Positions 34,657 through 45,443 of a stretch of 64,000 nucleotides of DNA are shown here, one piece after another. A program made the position numbers and the translations under genes. Location of the stretch: the NCBI RefSeq assembly GCF_007990775.1, contig NZ_BJXB01000016.1:62001-126000 (forward strand), written 5' to 3'. Under the pieces are notes generated by a model. That model was given only the letters and a program-made list of their open reading frames with translations. It was not told where the DNA came from and ran no database searches. Source of the DNA: Deinococcus cellulosilyticus NBRC 106333 = KACC 11606. Lineage in GTDB: Bacteria; Deinococcota; Deinococci; Deinococcales; Deinococcaceae. How positions within the stretch are numbered: position 1 is the first letter of the stretch; every line of letters starts with the position of its first letter.

Positions 34657-36996
34657 GTGGCTACGCTTCAGGAATTGCAAGAAAAATTGAGAAAACCGCT
34701 GGAACGCGAACTCCTCATGGGCTGCCAGAACCGTGTGGTGGCCGGAGGGCTTGAAAAACTGCTGGACAACCTTGGCAAACCCTTCCCGAAGGTTCGGGAA
34801 GTGCTGCGTCAGTATGAATCGCTCAGTGTGGAAGAACGGGAACAGAAACTCCGTCTGGCCCTCGAACTTCTCACTGCTCCTCAAAAGTCTGAAACACCCC
34901 CTTCGAGACCCACCATGAAGGTCTCCAAAGAACCCGAAATCGTCACACCAAAAAACTGGCAGGAAGACACCCTGGTGGAAAAAATTGCCCTGAGCACCCA
35001 GGCTGTGAAAAAACTGCATGCACTGGGCCTCAGAAACCTGCGGGATGTGCTGCACAACTACCCCCGCAAACATGAGGACAGGCGGGCCCTCCCCAACCTG
35101 TACGACATCGAAGATGGCCAGAAGATCACCGTGGCTGGGGTCATCACCGGGAAAAACCGCCGTACACCCAAACCTGGCATGCTGATTCTGGAAGCCGTGG
35201 TACAGAACGCCTACGGTCACAAAGTCAAATGCACATGGTTTCAACAGCCCTGGATTGAACGCAGCCTGAAAGTGGGTGCCCACATCATCGTTACGGGGAG
35301 GGCCAAGAAGTTTGGTCGCCAGATCCAGCTCAACGTGGAATACATGGAAGAGGATTCAGAATCCAGCCTCTCCACCGGCCGCATTGTCGGGGTGTATGAC
35401 ATCAAAGAGGGCATCTCTCAGGACTTTGTGCGAAAAACCGTGCATGATGTGCTGACCCACACACCAGTGACCGATTATCTTCCAGGCCGCATTCTGCAGG
35501 AGCATGGCCTGATCAACCTGCCAGATGCTTTGAATGGCATTCACTTTCCGAGGGATGAGGTCCATCTGGCAAAAGCCACGGACCGCCTGCGCTTCGATGA
35601 GTACCTGTTTCTGGAATTGCGCATTCTGCTTCAGGGCGGAGAGAACTCCCTGCTCGGCAAACGCTTTTCGGCAAAGCGAGAAGACATCGACACCTTTGAG
35701 AGCTCTCTGCCTTTCAGGTTCACCAATGCCCAGCGGCGTGTGATGCAGGAACTGGCCTCCGACATGAAAAGCGAGAAGCAGATGGCAAGGCTGGTGCAGG
35801 GGGATGTGGGATCAGGAAAAACAGCAGTGGCTGCCTGTGCCCTCTACCTTGCCACCCGCGACCTTTATCAGGGTGCCCTGATGGCCCCCACGGAAATCCT
35901 TGCCAAGCAGCATTATGCCAACCTGACCAGATACCTCTTCCCACTCGGGGTGCGCTGCTGCCTCCTCATCGGGGCCATGACTGCAAAAGAGAAACGGGAG
36001 AACCTGCAGCGCATTGCCACCGGAGAAGTGGACGTGGTGGTGGGAACCCAGGCTCTCATTCAGGAGGCCGTGCAGTTCAACAACCTGGGCCTCGCTGTGA
36101 TTGACGAGGAGCACCGCTTCGGGGTGCAACAGCGCAGGGCGCTCCTGAAAGACCGGCCCGATGTCATCGTGATGAGTGCCACCCCCATTCCCAGGTCGCT
36201 GGCCCTCACCCTGTATGGAGACCTCGAACTCTCGATCATTGATGAGTTGCCTCCAGGTCGCACCCCCATCTCCACCAAACTGCTGCACGATTCCAGCCGT
36301 CTGCAGGCCTACAGCTTTGTGATGCAGCAGATCCGGGAAGGCAGACAGGCCTACGCCGTCACCAGCCTGATTGAGGAGTCCGAAACCCTGACCGAGCTTC
36401 TGGCCGCCACACAACTGGCAGACAACCTCAAGGAGATCCTTCCCGAGGCCCGCATTGACCTTCTGCACGGCAAGATGAGCGCCCAGGAAAAAGAAGAGAT
36501 CATGGACCGCTTCCGGCGGCACGAATTTGATCTGCTGGTCTCCACCACCGTGATTGAGGTGGGTGTGGATGTGCCCAACTCCACCGTCATGGTCATCGAA
36601 AACGCCGAGCGTTTTGGACTGGCACAACTGCACCAGCTTCGGGGACGGGTCGGACGGGGCAGCAACAAGAGTTTCTGCATTCTGGTGGCCGGGGATGCCA
36701 GCCAGAAAACCCGCAAGAGGCTCAAGGTCATCGAGGACACCACCGATGGCTTCAAGATCGCAGAAGCCGACCTGAAGATCCGTGGCCCGGGTGAACTGCG
36801 CGGCACCCGCCAGAGTGGCATTCCAGACCTGCAACTCGGGGACCTCACCAGTGATGCGGACATCATCGAACAGGCCCGCAATCTGGCCAAACGCATTCTG
36901 GCTGCAGACCCCGGGCTGGAAAAACCCCAGAGCCAGCGTCTGAAACTGGAGTTGCGTTCCAGAAGCGCCCAGGTGGCCATCCGCGAAGTGATTTGA
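34657..36996 (+). CDS. recG: ATP-dependent DNA helicase RecG
   Basis: Remodels stalled replication forks and branched recombination intermediates. The 779-residue protein has an N-terminal extension of about 100 residues (helical, charged) before the wedge/OB domain (about 145-230), then helicase motifs GDVGSGKTAVA (about 384), DEEHRFGVQQR (about 482), SATPIPRSLALT, STTVIEVGVDVPN and QLRGRVGRG. Typical RecG has about 690 residues, so the extension is the main oddity. GTG 34657 follows TAAACT by seven bases. Confidence 0.96.
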   Translation: MATLQELQEKLRKPLERELLMGCQNRVVAGGLEKLLDNLGKPFPKVREVLRQYESLSVEEREQKLRLALELLTAPQKSETPPSRPTMKVSKEPEIVTPKNWQEDTLVEKIALSTQAVKKLHALGLRNLRDVLHNYPRKHEDRRALPNLYDIEDGQKITVAGVITGKNRRTPKPGMLILEAVVQNAYGHKVKCTWFQQPWIERSLKVGAHIIVTGRAKKFGRQIQLNVEYMEEDSESSLSTGRIVGVYDIKEGISQDFVRKTVHDVLTHTPVTDYLPGRILQEHGLINLPDALNGIHFPRDEVHLAKATDRLRFDEYLFLELRILLQGGENSLLGKRFSAKREDIDTFESSLPFRFTNAQRRVMQELASDMKSEKQMARLVQGDVGSGKTAVAACALYLATRDLYQGALMAPTEILAKQHYANLTRYLFPLGVRCCLLIGAMTAKEKRENLQRIATGEVDVVVGTQALIQEAVQFNNLGLAVIDEEHRFGVQQRRALLKDRPDVIVMSATPIPRSLALTLYGDLELSIIDELPPGRTPISTKLLHDSSRLQAYSFVMQQIREGRQAYAVTSLIEESETLTELLAATQLADNLKEILPEARIDLLHGKMSAQEKEEIMDRFRRHEFDLLVSTTVIEVGVDVPNSTVMVIENAERFGLAQLHQLRGRVGRGSNKSFCILVAGDASQKTRKRLKVIEDTTDGFKIAEADLKIRGPGELRGTRQSGIPDLQLGDLTSDADIIEQARNLAKRILAADPGLEKPQSQRLKLELRSRSAQVAIREVI

Positions 36997-36999
36997 AGC

Positions 37000-37027
37000 G
37001 GTCAGTGGTCAGCCCTCAGCCGTCAGC
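37000..37027. repeat. TCAGC heptad repeat, copy D (single arm)
   Basis: Four heptads GGTCAGT, GGTCAGC, CCTCAGC, CGTCAGC start 3 bases after the recG stop codon. Only one stray GCTGA is seen downstream. Confidence 0.8.
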
Positions 37028-37190
37028 AGAAAGCCTGGAAAGCTGAAGCTTTTGTTCAAACATCCAGTGCAGCTTCCTGCACATCAGAACCACAGTCTTA
37101 GGTTCTTTTCACCTCAAACAGCATTTTCTCAAAGAACCAGAGAGAGCGACTCACACAGGTTTCCTATCCTGAAAGGTCAGGAGGTCTGTG

Positions 37191-38117
37191 TTGTCGTTTT
37201 CCCGCATTGTCTTTTCTGGTCCTTTCTGGGCTATGTTCATCACCCTGCTGTCTTCAGGCAGCCTGGCGGTCAGCACCATCCCCCAGTTGTGGAACACCCA
37301 TTTTGGGTCTGGAGGCTTCAAACTGGTCAGGATCATGTCGAAAAACAGCAGTTTCACCCGCTACCAGCTGGAGTATCCTTCCGATGGCCTGAAAATCCAG
37401 GGGTTTGTCAATGTGCCCAGCAAAGGGACAGCCCACCCTGTGGTGGTGATGCTGCATGGTTATGTCACGCCTTCCAGATACCGCACACTGGATTACACCA
37501 CCCGTTACGCCGATGATCTGGCCCGTTCGGGTTTCATTGTCTTTCATCCCAATTTTCGGGGTCAGGGAGGTTCACAGGGCAAGGCAGATGCCGATCCTTT
37601 CCGATCAGATTACGTCCGGGACACCCTGAACCTGATCGGGCAGATCCGCAAACAGAAAGGCAAAGGCATCCTCAAGGGGTTCAATGGAAACGTGGGCCTG
37701 TGGGGCCACAGCATGGGAGGAGGCGTGGCCCTCAAGACCCTGGTGGCCGATCCCCTGATCAAAGCCGCCGTGCTTTATGCCCCGATGAGCGGGGATGAAG
37801 CCAAAAACCTGAAACGCATCCAGATGTGGTCTGGAGGCACCAGAGGGAAGGAACTGTCCCGGTACAGCGCAAAAACCATTGCGCAGCACTCTGCTCTGAA
37901 TTATCTGGGACAGGTTTCCACAGCCATCCGGGTGCACCACGGCACAGCCGACACAGAAGTGCCGTTCAGCTGGACCAAAGAACTCTGTGAAAAAGCCAAA
38001 GGTCAGGGCCTCAACATCCGCTGCACCAGTTATGCCTCTGCAGGACACATCTTCACGGGCAAGACCGATCAGGCATTTCGTGCAGAGGTGAAAATCTTTT
38101 TGAAGCAGCACCTGTGA
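37191..38117 (+). CDS. Secreted or anchored alpha/beta hydrolase
   Basis: About 308 residues with an N-terminal hydrophobic segment (about 5-28) that may be a signal peptide or anchor. The catalytic domain resembles dienelactone hydrolase/prolyl oligopeptidase types: MLHGYVTP oxyanion motif, NFRGQGGS, nucleophile GHSMGGGVALK, acid in HHGTADTEVP and His in SAGHIF. Two cysteines lie near the C-terminus. AGGAGG ends 3 bases before GTG 37188 and 6 before TTG 37191, and the latter spacing is better. The substrate is not known. Confidence 0.83.
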   Translation: MSFSRIVFSGPFWAMFITLLSSGSLAVSTIPQLWNTHFGSGGFKLVRIMSKNSSFTRYQLEYPSDGLKIQGFVNVPSKGTAHPVVVMLHGYVTPSRYRTLDYTTRYADDLARSGFIVFHPNFRGQGGSQGKADADPFRSDYVRDTLNLIGQIRKQKGKGILKGFNGNVGLWGHSMGGGVALKTLVADPLIKAAVLYAPMSGDEAKNLKRIQMWSGGTRGKELSRYSAKTIAQHSALNYLGQVSTAIRVHHGTADTEVPFSWTKELCEKAKGQGLNIRCTSYASAGHIFTGKTDQAFRAEVKIFLKQHL

Positions 38118-38227
38118 CCTTCCAAAATCCTGGAACCTCTGGAGAGGGCATCACGTATCAGCATCTGTGTAGGAATCAGACAAGCCCTTAGAACAATTGG
38201 CTTATATCACCCAGACGTACCCCGGAT

Positions 38228-38251
38228 TTTCTGTGATGATGATCACAGAAA
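38228..38251. promoter_or_regulatory. CRP/FNR-family operator
   Basis: TTTCTGTGAT-GATG-ATCACAGAAA: 10-base perfect arms containing TGTGA-N6-TCACA, the CRP consensus. The centre is about 38 bases before the expected transcription start of the HD-GYP gene, close to a class II activation position. Confidence 0.7.
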
Positions 38252-38264
38252 GCCAGGCTCGGGG

Positions 38265-38270
38265 TATGAT
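38265..38270 (+). promoter_or_regulatory. -10 box of HD-GYP gene
   Basis: TATGAT, 24 bases before ATG 38295, with no good -35. This suits an activator-dependent promoter under the CRP-type site. Confidence 0.5.
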
Positions 38271-38294
38271 GTTTCGTAAGCTGCTTTACAGCTG

Positions 38295-40028
<1,734 letters not shown>

Positions 40029-40030
40029 GC

Positions 40031-40249
40031 TTTCAGCGGTCAGCCATCAGCGATCAGCAAGACAAAAGCCAGGACCTTTGAAAGTTTCAAAGGTCCTGGC
40101 TTTTCGCCTGGTCCGGATGGTCAGGCCAAAAAAGTTCAACCCTGTCTCTGATGGCGGTCCAGTGTCCATTTTTGATCTCCTGGAAGCGCCCCGAACCATC
40201 TGCACCTGACTGGCACAGAAAGCTGACGGCTGACCACGGATGACTGATC
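40031..40249. repeat. TCAGC heptad element, copy E (two arms)
   Basis: Left arm TTTCAGC, GGTCAGC, CATCAGC, GATCAGC (40031-40058), beginning 2 bases after the HD-GYP stop codon. Right arm GCTGACG, GCTGACC, ACGGATG, ACTGATC (40222-40249), partly degenerate. The centre contains a strong hairpin (40064-40104). Confidence 0.85.
40064..40104. terminator. Terminator inside TCAGC element E
   Basis: 20-base perfect stem AAAAGCCAGGACCTTTGAAA with its complement, ending in TTTT. It probably ends HD-GYP transcription. Confidence 0.85.
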
Positions 40250-40298
40250 ACTCAACCCCTACGCCACTGCACTTAAGCGAAATCCCACAAAGAGATGT

Positions 40299-40304
40299 TA
40301 GAAT
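40299..40304 (+). promoter_or_regulatory. Possible -10 box of uvrA
   Basis: TAGAAT about 65 bases before GTG 40369. No convincing -35 and no radiation-response palindrome nearby. Confidence 0.4.
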
Positions 40305-40368
40305 GGCGAAATGGCATTTGGTCGTTCTGCTTTCAGCGTATACGGGGGCAGCAAAAGGAGTGGCAGCA

Positions 40369-43362
40369 GTGCACAACATCATTGTTAAGGGCGCCAGAGA
40401 ACACAACCTGAAAAACATCACCGTGGAGCTCCCACGCAACAAATTCATCGTGATCACCGGGGTGTCCGGCAGCGGCAAGAGCACTCTGGCTTTTGACACC
40501 ATCTACGCAGAGGGACAGAGGCGTTATGTGGAAAGCCTTTCTGCTTACGCCAGACAGTTCCTGGGCCTGATGGAAAAACCCGAAGTGGAATCCATCGAGG
40601 GCCTCTCCCCTGCCATCTCCATCGACCAGAAAACCACCTCCCACAACCCCCGTTCCACTGTGGGCACGGTGACCGAAATTCACGATTACCTGCGTCTGAT
40701 GTACGCCCGGGTGGGCACCCCTTACTGCCCGATCTGTGGTCGCAAAATCGAGCGCCAGAGTGCCAGTGAGGTCACCGAGAAGCTCGTTCAGGTGCACCAT
40801 GAACGCCGTGCCATGCTGCTGGCACCGATTGTGCGTGGGCGCAAAGGGGAATACCGCAAGATGCTGGGCGACCTCAAGCGCGAGGGCTTCGCCCGTGCCC
40901 GTGTGGACGGCACCATCTATGACCTGGACGAGGCCGAGAAACTCAAGCTGGAGAAGTTCGAGAAGCACGACATCGATGTGGTGATTGACCGTCTGGTGCT
41001 GCGTGAGGACGACCGGGGCCGCATCGCCGAGAGTGTGGAACTGGGCCTGAGGCGTGGTGAAGGTCTGCTGCGGGTCCTTTTCCCGGACACCAACGAGGAG
41101 GAGCTTTTCAGCGAGAAGTTCGCCTGCGTGGAGCACGGCAGCGTGCTGGAAGAAATGGAACCCCGTTCCTTCTCTTTCAACAGCCCTTATGGGGCCTGCG
41201 GGGACTGTTCCGGTCTGGGCACCAAGCTGGAGTTCTCCCCTTCCCTGATTGTCCCGGATGAAGACCTCTCCATCGCCGAGGGAGCGATTGCCCCCTGGAG
41301 CAAAAAAGGCACGGGCGGAGGGGTGTACTACTGGGAAAAACTGCGAATGCTCGCAGAGCACCTGAAGTTCGACCTGAAAACCCCCTGGAGGCAGCTCTCC
41401 GAAGAGGTCAAAAAGGCTGTGCTCTACGGAGTGGAGGACACCTTCGAGGTGACCCTGAGGCGTGCAGGCAAGGAAACCATGAAGTTCAGCACCGACTTTG
41501 AAGGGGTGGTTCCCAACCTGGAACGCCGCTACAAGGAGTCCGACTCCGAGTACATCCGCCAGAAGATGGAAGAACTGATGGAGTTCAACATCTGCCCAAC
41601 CTGTGGAGGAACCCGTTACAAACCTGAAATTCTGGCTGTACGTGTGGGTGGCCTCAACATTGCCCAGGCCAGCAACCTGAGCGTGCTGGAAGCCCAGTCC
41701 TTCTTCCGCAAGATGGGTGAGGGCACCCTGCTTGAAGAGGATGTGGAACCCTACACCCACACAGGTCTCGGGGGAACCGCACAGGTGGCACCTGCCCTGA
41801 ATCCGCATTACAACCTTGGCGGGTTTGAAGCCCAGGTCGCACCTCCCATCATCAAAGCGGTGCTGACCCGACTGTCCTTCCTGGTGGATGTGGGCCTGGA
41901 TTACCTGTCCCTGGACCGCAGTGCCAACACCCTTTCCGGCGGTGAAGCCCAGCGCATCCGTCTGGCCACCCAGGTGGGTTCTGGATTGACCGGGGTGCTC
42001 TACGTGCTGGACGAACCTTCCATTGGTCTGCACCCCAAAGACAACCAGCGCCTGATCCGCACCCTCAAGAACCTGCGGGATCTCGGAAACACCCTCCTGG
42101 TGGTCGAGCACGACGAAGAGACCATGATGGAGTCCGACCACATTGTGGACATGGGACCTGGTGCAGGTGTGCACGGCGGCATGGTGGTGTCAGAGGGTAC
42201 GCCTGCCGACATCATGAAAGACGAGGACAGCCTGACCGGAAAATACCTGCGTGGAGACCTGAAAATTGAGGTCCCAGAGCAGCGTCGTCTGGGCAACGGC
42301 AAGAAGCTGCGCATCAGAAATGCCCGGGAACACAACCTCAGGAATGTCACCATCGAGATTCCGCTGGGCACCATGACCGTGATCACCGGTCCTTCCGGTT
42401 CTGGCAAGAGCACCCTGATTCACGACATCCTGCATGCCACCCTGGCCAGGGACCTGAACCGGGCCAAGACCCACCCAGGTAAGTTTGATGGTCTGGACGG
42501 CATTGAGCACCTCGACAAGGTGATCGAAATTGACCAGAGCCCCATCGGGCGCACCCCCAGGTCCAACCCGGCCACCTACACCGGGGTCTTCACAGACATC
42601 CGGGACCTGTTCACCCGCACCACCGAGGCCAGACGGCGCGGTTATGAAGCAGGCCGTTTCAGCTTCAACGTGAAAGGCGGACGATGTGAGGCCTGCAAAG
42701 GGGATGGGGTCGTCAAGATCGAGATGAACTTCCTCCCGGACATCTACGTGCCCTGTGAGGTCTGCAAAGGGGCCCGCTACAACCGGGAAACGCTGGAAGT
42801 GAAATACCAGGGCAAGAGCATCTCAGATGTGCTGGACATGACCGTGGAGGCCGCTTGCGATTTCTTCCAGAACATCCCCAACATCCAGAAGAAAATGCAG
42901 GTGCTGATGGATGTGGGTCTGGGGTACATGAAGATCGGTCAGCCCTCCACCACCCTCTCCGGGGGTGAAGCGCAGCGCATCAAACTGGCCACCGAGCTCT
43001 CCAAGCGGGCCACCGGGCGCACCATCTACATTCTGGACGAACCCACCACCGGTCTGCACTTCGAGGACACCCGCAAACTGATGCTGGTGCTGGAACGTCT
43101 GGTGGAAGCCGGAAACACCCTGGTGATCATCGAACACAACCTGGACGTGATGAAAACCGCCGACTGGATCATCGATCTGGGTCCCGAAGGAGGCATCCGT
43201 GGGGGTGAAGTGGTGGCCATTGGGACCCCTGAACAGGTGGCCCAGCACCCCACAAGCCACACCGGAGCTTACCTCAAACGCATCCCTGACATTCAGAAAC
43301 GCCTGAAGCCCGCTGAGGAGAAAACCACCAAAAGCAGCAAAGGCAGCAAGGTGAAAGCATGA
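40369..43362 (+). CDS. uvrA: Excinuclease ABC subunit A
   Basis: Damage-recognition ATPase of nucleotide excision repair. The 997-residue protein starts at GTG 40369, 8 bases after AAAAGGAG, giving the family N-terminus (IIVKGAREHNLKN). It shows Walker A GVSGSGKSTLAF, CPICGRKIE as half of the first zinc module, signature LSGGEAQRIRLA twice, Walker A GPSGSGKSTLI, and the C-terminal zinc module CEACKGDG...CEVCKGARY. A Gly/Ala/Pro-rich insertion (TGLGGTAQVAPALNP...) stands before the first LSGGE, longer than in most UvrA. Confidence 0.97.
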   Translation: MHNIIVKGAREHNLKNITVELPRNKFIVITGVSGSGKSTLAFDTIYAEGQRRYVESLSAYARQFLGLMEKPEVESIEGLSPAISIDQKTTSHNPRSTVGTVTEIHDYLRLMYARVGTPYCPICGRKIERQSASEVTEKLVQVHHERRAMLLAPIVRGRKGEYRKMLGDLKREGFARARVDGTIYDLDEAEKLKLEKFEKHDIDVVIDRLVLREDDRGRIAESVELGLRRGEGLLRVLFPDTNEEELFSEKFACVEHGSVLEEMEPRSFSFNSPYGACGDCSGLGTKLEFSPSLIVPDEDLSIAEGAIAPWSKKGTGGGVYYWEKLRMLAEHLKFDLKTPWRQLSEEVKKAVLYGVEDTFEVTLRRAGKETMKFSTDFEGVVPNLERRYKESDSEYIRQKMEELMEFNICPTCGGTRYKPEILAVRVGGLNIAQASNLSVLEAQSFFRKMGEGTLLEEDVEPYTHTGLGGTAQVAPALNPHYNLGGFEAQVAPPIIKAVLTRLSFLVDVGLDYLSLDRSANTLSGGEAQRIRLATQVGSGLTGVLYVLDEPSIGLHPKDNQRLIRTLKNLRDLGNTLLVVEHDEETMMESDHIVDMGPGAGVHGGMVVSEGTPADIMKDEDSLTGKYLRGDLKIEVPEQRRLGNGKKLRIRNAREHNLRNVTIEIPLGTMTVITGPSGSGKSTLIHDILHATLARDLNRAKTHPGKFDGLDGIEHLDKVIEIDQSPIGRTPRSNPATYTGVFTDIRDLFTRTTEARRRGYEAGRFSFNVKGGRCEACKGDGVVKIEMNFLPDIYVPCEVCKGARYNRETLEVKYQGKSISDVLDMTVEAACDFFQNIPNIQKKMQVLMDVGLGYMKIGQPSTTLSGGEAQRIKLATELSKRATGRTIYILDEPTTGLHFEDTRKLMLVLERLVEAGNTLVIIEHNLDVMKTADWIIDLGPEGGIRGGEVVAIGTPEQVAQHPTSHTGAYLKRIPDIQKRLKPAEEKTTKSSKGSKVKA

Positions 43363-43844
43363 GTCCAGCAGTCCGTGCATGGCTGTTTGGACTGCTGGGC
43401 TGGGGAGCGATGGGTCTGGTGGCCTTCGCTCCCCTGCAATGGGAACTCAAACTGGCGTTCTGGGTGGTGATCCTCAATGTCACCGATGATTTTGCAGGCC
43501 GCTGGTTCGGGTACATCGGCATCCTGCTGGGATTGCTGGGGTTCTATCACCCCACGGAATCCTGGTGGGTGGCCTACCCACTGCTGTTTTTTGTGCTGTG
43601 GGCTTTCCTTGTGCTGAAACACACCCTGCATGTGTATGGTGTGATCATTGGGATGCTGGGCGTGCTGGGGTTGTTTGCAGCCCTCAAAATTGCTGTGCCC
43701 CTGCTGGACCCCAGCATGAGGCTCCTGACCAGCAACACCCTGACCCTGCCTGTGCTGGTGTCTTTTTTGATCGCCAGCGTGATCCATGTGTGGGTTTTTT
43801 TCAGCACGAACAGGACAAACAGCCTCAAGACAGAAGCCGCCTGA
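43359..43844 (+). CDS. Small integral membrane protein
   Basis: 161 residues with four to five hydrophobic helices and short polar loops, no recognisable family. The ATG overlaps the uvrA stop (ATGA), so it is translated from the uvrA message. A repair role from linkage alone would be speculation. Confidence 0.75.
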   Translation: MSPAVRAWLFGLLGWGAMGLVAFAPLQWELKLAFWVVILNVTDDFAGRWFGYIGILLGLLGFYHPTESWWVAYPLLFFVLWAFLVLKHTLHVYGVIIGMLGVLGLFAALKIAVPLLDPSMRLLTSNTLTLPVLVSFLIASVIHVWVFFSTNRTNSLKTEAA

Positions 43845-43871
43845 ACTTGCTATATTGTTTCAGAGGTTATC

Positions 43872-44567
43872 ATGTCTAAAAAGTCACAGAATTTCGAGCG
43901 CCTGGAGCGGGAGCAACGTCAGGCCCAGATGCGCATCATCACCACCATCGGGATTGTGATTCTCGCTGTGATCGTGCTGGCCGTCGTTCAAAGCATCCGC
44001 AGCAGTGCCCCCAAACAATTGGATCTGGTGGGTCAACCCACCCTTGGAAGTGCAGATGCCAGGGTCTCCGTGATTGTTTTCGAGGACTTCAAGTGCCCGG
44101 TCTGCAAGATGTTCGACAGCAACATCTTCCCTGTGATTGAAGAGAAGTACGTCAACACAGGCAAAGTCCAGGTGGGCTTCCGCAATTTCATGGTGATTGC
44201 CCCCAATGGAGACAGCAAAACCGCAGCTGTGGCCGGTGAGTGCGTCTACAACCAGAACAAAGACCTGTTCTTCCCCTTCGCCCACCTGATGTACCGGGCA
44301 CAGGGAGATGAAAACACCGTCTGGGCCACCAAGGAGCGTATTCTGGAAGTGGCAGGTTACGTGCCTGGAATCAACCGGGACGATCTCGGCAAGTGCATCG
44401 ACGAGAACCGCTACGAAAAAGAAGTCATGAACGACCAGTCTGTGGGCAGTTCTGCAGGTGTGAATGGCACCCCCTCTGTCTTTGTCAATGGAGTGAAAGT
44501 CAGCAACCCTCTGGACGAAGCCACCATGATGAAAGCCATCGATGACGCTCTGGCCAAAGCCCAGTAA
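43872..44567 (+). CDS. DsbA-family thiol-disulfide oxidoreductase, membrane-anchored
   Basis: 231 residues: basic N-terminus, one transmembrane anchor (about 21-42), then a thioredoxin-like DsbA/BdbD domain facing out of the cytoplasm with active site C75-P76-V77-C78 (DFKCPVCKMF) and the cis-Pro loop GVNGTPSVFV. It should oxidise thiols of exported proteins and be reoxidised by the DsbB-type protein encoded next. AGAGG six bases before ATG 43872. Confidence 0.92.
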   Translation: MSKKSQNFERLEREQRQAQMRIITTIGIVILAVIVLAVVQSIRSSAPKQLDLVGQPTLGSADARVSVIVFEDFKCPVCKMFDSNIFPVIEEKYVNTGKVQVGFRNFMVIAPNGDSKTAAVAGECVYNQNKDLFFPFAHLMYRAQGDENTVWATKERILEVAGYVPGINRDDLGKCIDENRYEKEVMNDQSVGSSAGVNGTPSVFVNGVKVSNPLDEATMMKAIDDALAKAQ

Positions 44568-44592
44568 AGCGGAAAGACAAGCCTGAAACTCC

Positions 44593-44628
44593 AGAGGAAC
44601 TGTCCATCCGGGATGGTTCCTCTTTTTC
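44593..44628 (+). terminator. Hairpin between dsbA- and dsbB-like genes
   Basis: AGAGGAAC..TCCATCC / GGATGG..TTCCTCT followed by TTTTT. It would reduce read-through from the DsbA gene into the DsbB gene. Confidence 0.7.
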
Positions 44629-44639
44629 AAGGAGGTCCC

Positions 44640-45419
44640 ATGAACATTGCAAACAGACTGTATTTTTCGTGGTTGCTGGCCATTGTGGGGGTGTTGCTGG
44701 CAGCATTCACCCCGGAAGTCAGCAGTTATCTCTTTAAACCCCTGCAGGCAAAATGGCTGTGGCTGCAACTGGTGTGCCTGGGCTTCCAGGTGGTGGTCCT
44801 TGGCATTGCGGCCTTCCAGAACTGGGGCTGGGTGCTCAGGTACAGCCTGCCCTTCACCCTGATTGGGGCAGTGCTCGCGGTGATCAATCTGATCAATGGA
44901 CTTTCTCCTGCCGTCTTCGGGGTGCCAGCAGCAGGCCTGTATCTGAGCATTTTTGTGTTGCTTGCGGTCTTCCAGGTTCCATCCACCGAGCGGCCTGAAC
45001 AGCAGACCACCAGGCCTCTCCTTGGCCTGGCAAGCCTGACTGCAGTGGTCGCCACGTTGGGAAGCCTGTACTACAGCGAAATCCGGTACTTTGTGCCCTG
45101 CACGCTGTGCTGGTACCAGCGCATCCTGATGTACCCGCTGGCCGTATTGCTGCCTCTCGGACTCCTGCAGAAAAATCCCAAAGTGCAGGTGCTGGCCCTG
45201 CCCCTCAGCATCATGGGCATGTTGATCGCCACTTACCACGTGATGGAAGAGAAGATTCCGGGGTTCAGCCCCATCAAGGTGTGTGCTCCAGACAATCCCT
45301 GCACCACACCCTGGGTGAATTATTTCGGCTGGATCACCATTCCGGTGCTGAGCCTCACGGCTTTTGTCATCATCATCATCTGCATTGTGGTGGCCAACCG
45401 GCAGGCCAGAAAAGCCTGA
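44640..45419 (+). CDS. DsbB/BdbC-type disulfide reoxidase with extra N-terminal membrane domain
   Basis: 259 residues. The C-terminal half is a DsbB/BdbC four-helix quinone reductase: C154-T-L-C157-W-Y-Q-R and the periplasmic pair VCAPDNPC. The N-terminal 110 residues add about four more hydrophobic helices with no motif I know, so the protein is nearly twice the usual BdbC length. AAGGAGG before ATG 44640 defines the start. It pairs functionally with the DsbA-like protein upstream. Confidence 0.9.
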   Translation: MNIANRLYFSWLLAIVGVLLAAFTPEVSSYLFKPLQAKWLWLQLVCLGFQVVVLGIAAFQNWGWVLRYSLPFTLIGAVLAVINLINGLSPAVFGVPAAGLYLSIFVLLAVFQVPSTERPEQQTTRPLLGLASLTAVVATLGSLYYSEIRYFVPCTLCWYQRILMYPLAVLLPLGLLQKNPKVQVLALPLSIMGMLIATYHVMEEKIPGFSPIKVCAPDNPCTTPWVNYFGWITIPVLSLTAFVIIIICIVVANRQARKA

Positions 45420-45443
45420 GTGAAATTGTCCACAGGCTTCTGG

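Noticed and set aside
40333..42174. 613-codon ORF antisense to uvrA
   Set aside because: Shadow of a very conserved gene.
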